DNA of 18,599 bases from the NCBI GenBank assembly GCA_937919075.1, contig CALFOF010000083.1:1-18599 (forward strand), in the 5' to 3' direction. Under the pieces are notes generated by a model. It saw nothing but the letters and a program-made list of their open reading frames with translations. It was not told the DNA's origin and ran no database searches. The position numbers were made by a program, and so were the translations under genes. Position 1 is the stretch's first letter, and each line of letters opens with the position of its first letter. Origin of the DNA: an uncultured Cyanobium sp. (GTDB lineage Bacteria; Cyanobacteriota; Cyanobacteriia; PCC-6307; Cyanobiaceae). Shown in pieces: positions 14,212 to 18,599 of this stretch.

Positions 14212-14631
14212 TCAGCGGCGGATCTCGAACCAGTCGTCGCCGGCGATCGGCATCAGGCTGGGAATCACCTCACTCACCAGCGCCCCGGCCGGCCCCGACT
14301 CGCACCAGAGGCGCAGGTCGAGGAGTTGCTGGTTCTGGCCTTCCGCCTGCACCTCCACCGACCCATCGCTGCGGTTTCGCACCCAGCCCGCCACCCCGAG
14401 CGCGGTGGCGGCGCGGCAGCAGGCCTGGCGGTAGCCCACGCCCTGCACATTGCCGCGCACAATCAGCTGCCAGCGCTCCCGGGACGCCAGGGAGTCGGCG
14501 CTGCGGCGGCTGCCGCTGCCACGGCGAACGGAGCTGTCTGCCGGGCTGCGGCGTGGAGGCGCCGGCAGATCGCCGAACACCCAGCCCAATGGAGGTGAAG
14601 CCAGGTGGCGTGAAGCGTGCGCGTCGTCCAT
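14212..14631 (-). CDS. Acylphosphatase with extended N-terminus
   Basis: The C-terminal 87 residues form a standard acylphosphatase: WQLIVRGNVQGVGYR with the phosphate-binding loop and catalytic R68, AATALGVAGWVRNRSDGSVE with catalytic N86, then VQAEGQNQQLLDLRLW. It hydrolyses carboxyl-phosphate bonds such as carbamoyl phosphate or 1,3-bisphosphoglycerate in the cytoplasm. The first 52 residues from the ATG at 14631 are low-complexity (Ser, Arg, Pro) and lie wholly within the end of cobB in another frame. Other in-frame starts are TTG 14589 and GTG 14580, and a CTG at 14490 would give a normal-sized enzyme of 92 residues. The true start is therefore uncertain; I list the only ATG. Overlap with cobB implies coupled translation. 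Confidence 0.8.
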   Translation of the reverse strand: MDDAHASRHLASPPLGWVFGDLPAPPRRSPADSSVRRGSGSRRSADSLASRERWQLIVRGNVQGVGYRQACCRAATALGVAGWVRNRSDGSVEVQAEGQNQQLLDLRLWCESGPAGALVSEVIPSLMPIAGDDWFEIRR

Positions 14632-16052
14632 CCTTCACTCCGCGGCGGGCAACCCCATCCCTCAAGTTGCCATAGCTGCTGGATTCCGTCCATCACGCCG
14701 TTGCTGGCCGACATAGAAGCAGCCGCACTGGGCCCAGTGGCTGCATTGAGCCCGGTGGCTGCACAAAGCGCAGCAGATGGATTAAGCGCAGCAGATGCAC
14801 GAAGCGCAGAAGGTGCAGTGGGCGTGGGGTGCAGCTCCCAGCGGTGAAATTCGTGGCCGCAGACGGGTTCGCCGCAGCGTGCCACCAGCCCGTTGTGGCT
14901 GGGGGTGGCCTGGCGGTAGCCCAGCTGGAGGGCTCCGCGCCGGGCCGTGAACGGCAGCAGGCCGGCCATCCGGTAGGCCTCGCCCTGCGGATCCTCCAGC
15001 GCCTGTCCCAGCAGCAGCAGGCCGCCGCATTCGGCGTAGATCGGCAGGCCGGCGGCCGCGGCATGCCGCAGGTCGGCCAGGCTGCGCCGGGCGGCAGCCA
15101 GCTCCGGCGCGTGCAGCTCCGGGTACCCGCCCGGCAGGATTACCCCCTGGCAATCCGGCGGCAGCGGCGCATCTGCCAAAGGCTGCCAAGGCTGCAGCTC
15201 CACCCCCATCGCCTCGAGCAGTTCGGTGGCTTCCGGGTAGCGGAAGTGGAAGGCGGCATCGGCGGCGATGGCCAGGGTCACGGGCTCAGGCGCTGCAGCC
15301 TCGCCTTCGAGCCCGAGCGCCCAGCGGATCGGATCGCCGCCGGTGGAGCTGGCTGGTGAGCCGGAGGCTGAAGAAGAGGGGGGCGCTAGCAGGGGCAGCA
15401 GCCGCTCGAGATCGAGGTGCCGCTCGGCCAGCGCTGCCCACTCTGCGCAGGTGCCTTCGAGGTTGTGGAGTTCATGGGCCGGCAGCAGGCCCAGGTGCCG
15501 AGATGGCAGGCTCAGGCCCGGATGGCGCGGCAGCAGGCCCAGCACCGGCATGCCGATGGCCGCGAGGGCATCGCTGAGCAGTGCCTGGTGCCGCGCCGTG
15601 CTGACGCCGTTGAGCACCACCCCGGCCATGGTGAGGTCGGAGCGGTGATGCCGGAAGCCGTTGACCAGCGCCGCCACCGAACCGGCCTGACGGCTGGCTT
15701 CCACCACCAGCACCACCGGCAGCTGCAGCGCCGCGGCCAGCTCGGCGGAGCTGCCCTCGTCGCCGGGACCGCGGCCATCGAACAGGCCCATTACCCCTTC
15801 CACCAGGCAGTGGTCGGCCTGACGGCCCCACCAGTGGAAGCTGCGCTCCACCCAACTTGAGCCGCAGAGCAGACGGTCGAGGTTGCGGCACGGCCGGCCG
15901 CTCACCCGAGATAGCAACTGGGGATCGAGGTAGTCGGGACCCACCTTGAAGGTCTGGACACTGCGGCCGCGTTGACGCAGCAGCGCGGTGAGCGCCAGGG
16001 TGAGCAGCGTTTTACCGCTGCCGCTGCAGGGGGCCGCAATCAGACAGGCCAT
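14463..16052 (-). CDS. cobB: Cobyrinate a,c-diamide synthase (CobB/CbiA) with repeat insertion
   Basis: This 529-residue enzyme amidates the a and c side chains of cobyrinate (or its Co-free form) with glutamine and ATP during (pseudo)cobalamin synthesis. The N-terminal P-loop ATPase domain has APCSGSGKT (7-15), FKVGPDYLDP and EGVMGLFDGRG. The C-terminal class I glutaminase domain has GVILPGGYPELHAPEL, YAECGGLLLLG with nucleophile C342, and GHEFHRWEL with H400/H403. Between that His block and LEGWG is a hexapeptide repeat (about residues 413-443) of Ala, Ser, Asn and Leu, from an 18-bp DNA repeat. After the usual ending HATWLHLHWAG comes an Ala-rich tail overlapping acyP. Total length exceeds the family's usual 450-470. 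It lies 36 nt after opcA. Confidence 0.93.
   Translation of the reverse strand: MACLIAAPCSGSGKTLLTLALTALLRQRGRSVQTFKVGPDYLDPQLLSRVSGRPCRNLDRLLCGSSWVERSFHWWGRQADHCLVEGVMGLFDGRGPGDEGSSAELAAALQLPVVLVVEASRQAGSVAALVNGFRHHRSDLTMAGVVLNGVSTARHQALLSDALAAIGMPVLGLLPRHPGLSLPSRHLGLLPAHELHNLEGTCAEWAALAERHLDLERLLPLLAPPSSSASGSPASSTGGDPIRWALGLEGEAAAPEPVTLAIAADAAFHFRYPEATELLEAMGVELQPWQPLADAPLPPDCQGVILPGGYPELHAPELAAARRSLADLRHAAAAGLPIYAECGGLLLLGQALEDPQGEAYRMAGLLPFTARRGALQLGYRQATPSHNGLVARCGEPVCGHEFHRWELHPTPTAPSALRASAALNPSAALCAATGLNAATGPSAAASMSASNGVMDGIQQLWQLEGWGCPPRSEGWTTRTLHATWLHLHWAGCSAICRRLHAAARQTAPFAVAAAAAAAPTPWRPGSAGS
14725..14814. repeat. cobB: Five 18-bp tandem repeats inside cobB
   Basis: Units are 14725-14742, 14743-14760, 14761-14778, 14779-14796 and 14797-14814. 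The central ones share AAGCGCAGCAGAT (units 3 and 4 identical over that stretch), and the first two share the pattern GCAYTGRGCCCRGTGGCT. A sixth, decayed unit may start at 14815. The period of 18 keeps the cobB frame and encodes six-residue blocks such as ASAALN, PSAALC, AATGLN and AATGPS. It is a coding minisatellite. Confidence 0.85.
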
Positions 16053-16088
16053 TGGCGCCGGCCCTCCGCCACTGCATTCAAGGCCGCG

Positions 16089-17378
16089 TCAGTGGGGCAG
16101 CAGCTTGGCCGCCAGCGGGGCCGCGGCGGCCAGCAGGGGGGTGGTGGAGTCGTGGCCGCCGCCCAGCAGCCGCCCCATTTCCATCTCATCGGATCCGGGC
16201 ACCTTGGGCACCACATCTTCCGCCAGCTCCATGCGTGCCACGCCGCCGGCCTCCAGGCGCATGCAACCGCCGGTTTCCGAACAGAGGATCACGCAGAGCG
16301 GCTGGCGGTCATCGGGCTCGCAGATCAGCCGCAGCCCCACGATCGTGCCTGGATGGCTGCTGGGGATCCCCACCGGCACCGGCATCAGCTTGAGGCGCAC
16401 TTCCGTGCCGTCGCTGCGCTCGAAGTCGGCGCCGATCGCATCGCCGTCCATGCTGTAACTGGTCACGAAGTGCCAGCCGAGCCGGTCGGCGATCCAGGCT
16501 GCCAGCAGCAACCCCTGGACCGGGTGACTGCCCTCCACGTCGATGTCGAGATGCACCACGTGGCTGAGCGATTCACGCCGGCCGGGGGGATCGAACACCA
16601 TCGCCAGCGATTCGCGCCAGCCGCGCAGCCGCAGCCAGTTGAGGTCGTTGACGGCGGTGCTGCTGTTGACGCGCTCCTCCAGCAGATCGAGGCAGCGGCG
16701 CGGCGGGCCGAGCGCGCTGTCGATCACCAGCCGGCGGCCTGGGCTGCTGAGGGCCGCCAGCAGATCGGGCGCTTCCTCCAGAGATCCGTTCCACCACACC
16801 CAGCAGGGCAGGTCGTCGGGCACCAGGGGCTGGAGCAGGCTCAGGCCCTCGCGCAGGGCGTCGAAGTCGCCCCTCAGCACCACCACATCTCCGCAGGTGG
16901 CGCCGTTGTTGCCTTCCTCACTGAGCGGGCAGTAGGCCGCCACCAGCGTTTCCAGGCCGGCGCTCTTGCTGAGGGTGGGCGCCAATGTGATCAGTCGGCG
17001 CGGCTGATAGGCGCTGATGGCCGATTCAACGTGTTGGCCGCGCAGGTCTTCGCCGACGTGGTCGACACCGGTGTGTTCGCCCAGCGCCCAGGCCAGCTCC
17101 GGCGCCAGCGGTGACGTGCTGGGGGGAAGGCCGCAGAAGTCGACCGCTTCCCGGGCCGCCTCCAGCACTTCCGGACGCACCACCCCGGTCACCGGGCCCT
17201 CCAATCGGCCCAGCCGCACCAGATGCTGCTCAACCCAGGCGGGTTGCCACACCAGCAGGGTGAAGGTGCTGGCCCCGCTGCTGTGCCCCAGATCGTGCTG
17301 CCAGAGCTTCTCCAGGTAGCTGGTGAGCTCGGGGGGTGGCAGCTCCACCGGGGCCTGAAGGGTCAGTTGGGGGGTCAT
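16089..17378 (-). CDS. opcA: Glucose-6-phosphate dehydrogenase assembly protein OpcA
   Basis: The 429-residue OpcA is the cyanobacterial allosteric effector that binds G6PDH (Zwf) and raises its activity, switching on the oxidative pentose phosphate pathway in the dark. Recognisable segments are SSGASTFTLLVWQPAWVEQH, VAAYCPLSEEGNNGATCGDV, DDLPCWVWWNGSL, RLVIDSA, NDLNWLRLRGWRESLAMVFD and GSHPVQGLLLAAWIADRLGW. The C-terminal region carries cysteines at about 353, 362, 366 and 372. The pair C366/C372 (CSETGGC) has the spacing of the thioredoxin-sensitive disulfide reported in Anabaena OpcA, as I recall it. It follows zwf by 55 nt, as in other cyanobacteria, and precedes cobB by 36 nt. The start ATG at 17378 fits the family. 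Confidence 0.95.
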   Translation of the reverse strand: MTPQLTLQAPVELPPPELTSYLEKLWQHDLGHSSGASTFTLLVWQPAWVEQHLVRLGRLEGPVTGVVRPEVLEAAREAVDFCGLPPSTSPLAPELAWALGEHTGVDHVGEDLRGQHVESAISAYQPRRLITLAPTLSKSAGLETLVAAYCPLSEEGNNGATCGDVVVLRGDFDALREGLSLLQPLVPDDLPCWVWWNGSLEEAPDLLAALSSPGRRLVIDSALGPPRRCLDLLEERVNSSTAVNDLNWLRLRGWRESLAMVFDPPGRRESLSHVVHLDIDVEGSHPVQGLLLAAWIADRLGWHFVTSYSMDGDAIGADFERSDGTEVRLKLMPVPVGIPSSHPGTIVGLRLICEPDDRQPLCVILCSETGGCMRLEAGGVARMELAEDVVPKVPGSDEMEMGRLLGGGHDSTTPLLAAAAPLAAKLLPH

Positions 17379-17433
17379 GGGGAGAGGGTCAGGGCGGGTG
17401 GACGACGGGCGTGTGCGGTGGGAAGCGGGCGGT

Positions 17434-18599
17434 TCAGGGGCGGCGCCACATCAGGTCGTCGCTGGCTAGCAGGCTGTCGGCGGCGGCGGGGCCCCAGGTG
17501 CGGGCTTCATAGGGCTGAACAGGAAGTTGCCAGGGGCTGTCCTCGATCAGCTCCAGCAGGGGGGTGTACAGCCGCCAGGCCGCTTCCACTTCATCGCCGC
17601 GGGTGAACAGGGTGGGATCGCCCAGCATGGCGTCGGCGAGCAGGCGCACGTAACCCTCATCGGAGGGTTCCCCGAACGATTCGTCGTAGGAGAACTGCAT
17701 GTCGACCGGCCGGCTGCGCATGCCCGAGCCCGGTGCCTTCACTTCGAAGCGGAATTCGGCGCCCTCGTTGGGCTGGATGCGCAGGATCAGCTGGTTAGCG
17801 GTGGGGCTGCCGCCGGCGGCGTCGAACAGGTGCACCGGCGCCTCACGGAAGGTGAGCACCACCTCGCTGAGCCGCTTCGGCAGCTGCTTGCCGGTGCGCA
17901 GGTAGAAGGGCACCCCCTGCCAGCGCCAGTTGTCGATGAACAGCTTCATCGCCACATAGGTTTCGGTGGTGCTGTTGGGGTTGACCCCTGGCTCCTCCCG
18001 ATAACCCTTGATTGGCCGGCTGCGCGAACCGCCGGGGCCGTACTGGCCGCGCACGCAGCAGTTCCAGGGCTCGGCCTCATCGGCGAGGCGGGCGGCCTGC
18101 AGCACCTTGGCCTTTTCGTTGCGGATCGCTTCCGGGTCGAAGCGGCCCGGCGCTTCCATCGTGGTGAGCGCCAGCATCTGGGTGAGGTGGTTCTGCACCA
18201 TGTCGCGCAGGGCGCCGGAACTTTCGTAGTAGCCGGCCCGTTCCTCCACCCCCACGGTTTCGGCGGCGGTGATCTGCACGCTGGAGATGAAGTTGCGGTT
18301 CCAGATCGGCTCGAAGATGGTGTTGGCGAAGCGCAGCACCAGGATGTTCTGGACCGTTTCCTTGCCCAGGTAGTGGTCGATCCGGAACACCTGGTTTTCC
18401 TTGGCGCAGGTCTGCACGATCCGGTTGAGCTTCTCGGCGCTGCCGTAGTCACGGCCGAAGGGCTTCTCGATCACCACCCGGCTGCGCAGCGGGTCGTTCA
18501 GCAGGCCGGCGTCGGCGAGGGCGCGGCAGCCGCTGCCATAGAAGGTGGGCGACACCGATAGGTAGAAGGTGCGGTTGGAGCGAGTGGCCCGCACGATCG
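17434..18599 (-). CDS. zwf: Glucose-6-phosphate dehydrogenase, C-terminal part (5' end outside the window)
   Basis: This minus-strand reading frame enters from the right edge and ends at 17434, giving about 388 residues, so roughly the first 120 of about 507 residues are missing. It shows [24 protein letters not shown], the active-site signature [23 protein letters not shown]-equivalent [44 protein letters not shown] and the C-terminal end [12 protein letters not shown]. The enzyme oxidises glucose-6-phosphate to 6-phosphogluconolactone, reducing NADP, and is the entry step of the oxidative pentose phosphate pathway. The next gene, opcA, encodes its activator. No cysteine is present after the NCCVRGQYG stretch, so redox control of this complex may rest more on OpcA here. 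That is inference. Confidence 0.97.
   Translation of the reverse strand, partial: IVRATRSNRTFYLSVSPTFYGSGCRALADAGLLNDPLRSRVVIEKPFGRDYGSAEKLNRIVQTCAKENQVFRIDHYLGKETVQNILVLRFANTIFEPIWNRNFISSVQITAAETVGVEERAGYYESSGALRDMVQNHLTQMLALTTMEAPGRFDPEAIRNEKAKVLQAARLADEAEPWNCCVRGQYGPGGSRSRPIKGYREEPGVNPNSTTETYVAMKLFIDNWRWQGVPFYLRTGKQLPKRLSEVVLTFREAPVHLFDAAGGSPTANQLILRIQPNEGAEFRFEVKAPGSGMRSRPVDMQFSYDESFGEPSDEGYVRLLADAMLGDPTLFTRGDEVEAAWRLYTPLLELIEDSPWQLPVQPYEARTWGPAAADSLLASDDLMWRRP

Overview
The window reads as chromosomal DNA of a high-GC picocyanobacterium, most likely the Cyanobium / Synechococcus (cluster 5) group. The evidence is several proteins largely confined to cyanobacteria or the green lineage (DUF3318, CGLD27/Ycf36-type, DUF2811, OpcA), a GGPP synthase for carotenoid and chlorophyll supply, CbiX and cobyrinate diamide synthase, and gene blocks (folD-crtE; zwf-opcA-cobB) that I recall as typical of picocyanobacteria. 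I noticed only two HIP1 octamers (GCGATCGC), which argues against a Synechococcus elongatus-like genome. The species assignment is inference.

Layout. 1-78 (-): the first 26 codons of carB. 193-2734 (+): DUF3318 membrane protein, rsfS, CGLD27-like membrane protein and an Asparaginase_II-family enzyme, closely packed and probably co-transcribed. 2844-2920 (+): initiator tRNA-fMet with its own candidate promoter and a strong terminator. 3050-4732 (+): a GMC-family flavin oxidoreductase followed by a UUCG-capped terminator. 4862-5841: a visibly AT-richer, poorly coding segment with a small DUF2811 gene in the middle. One side carries iteron-like 15-16 nt repeats, a 12-bp palindrome and an 11-nt triplet repeat. 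The other side carries four DnaA-box-like sites in one orientation. 5842-7029 (-): long-form sirohydrochlorin chelatase CbiX with MxCxxC and a His-rich tail, divergent from a SemiSWEET transporter (7116-7457, +). The SemiSWEET 3' end overlaps the convergent 7TM-HD (PgpH-like) gene.

9543-13432 (+): a tight operon folD, crtE, DUF212/PAP2-like membrane protein and RecD/Dda-type helicase, the last three linked by 4-nt stop/start overlaps. 13468-18599 (-): an operon reading zwf (5' end outside the window), opcA, cobB, acylphosphatase and GAP-family membrane protein. It joins the entry enzyme of the oxidative pentose phosphate pathway and its activator to a corrinoid-synthesis enzyme. cobB carries an in-frame 18-bp tandem repeat inside its amidotransferase domain and overlaps the acylphosphatase frame by up to 169 nt.

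Most of the window is ordinary core genome. The part least explained by genes is 4862-5860, where iteron-like repeats and DnaA-box-like sites flank DUF2811. It could be a regulatory or replication-associated locus, but nothing in the sequence proves that.
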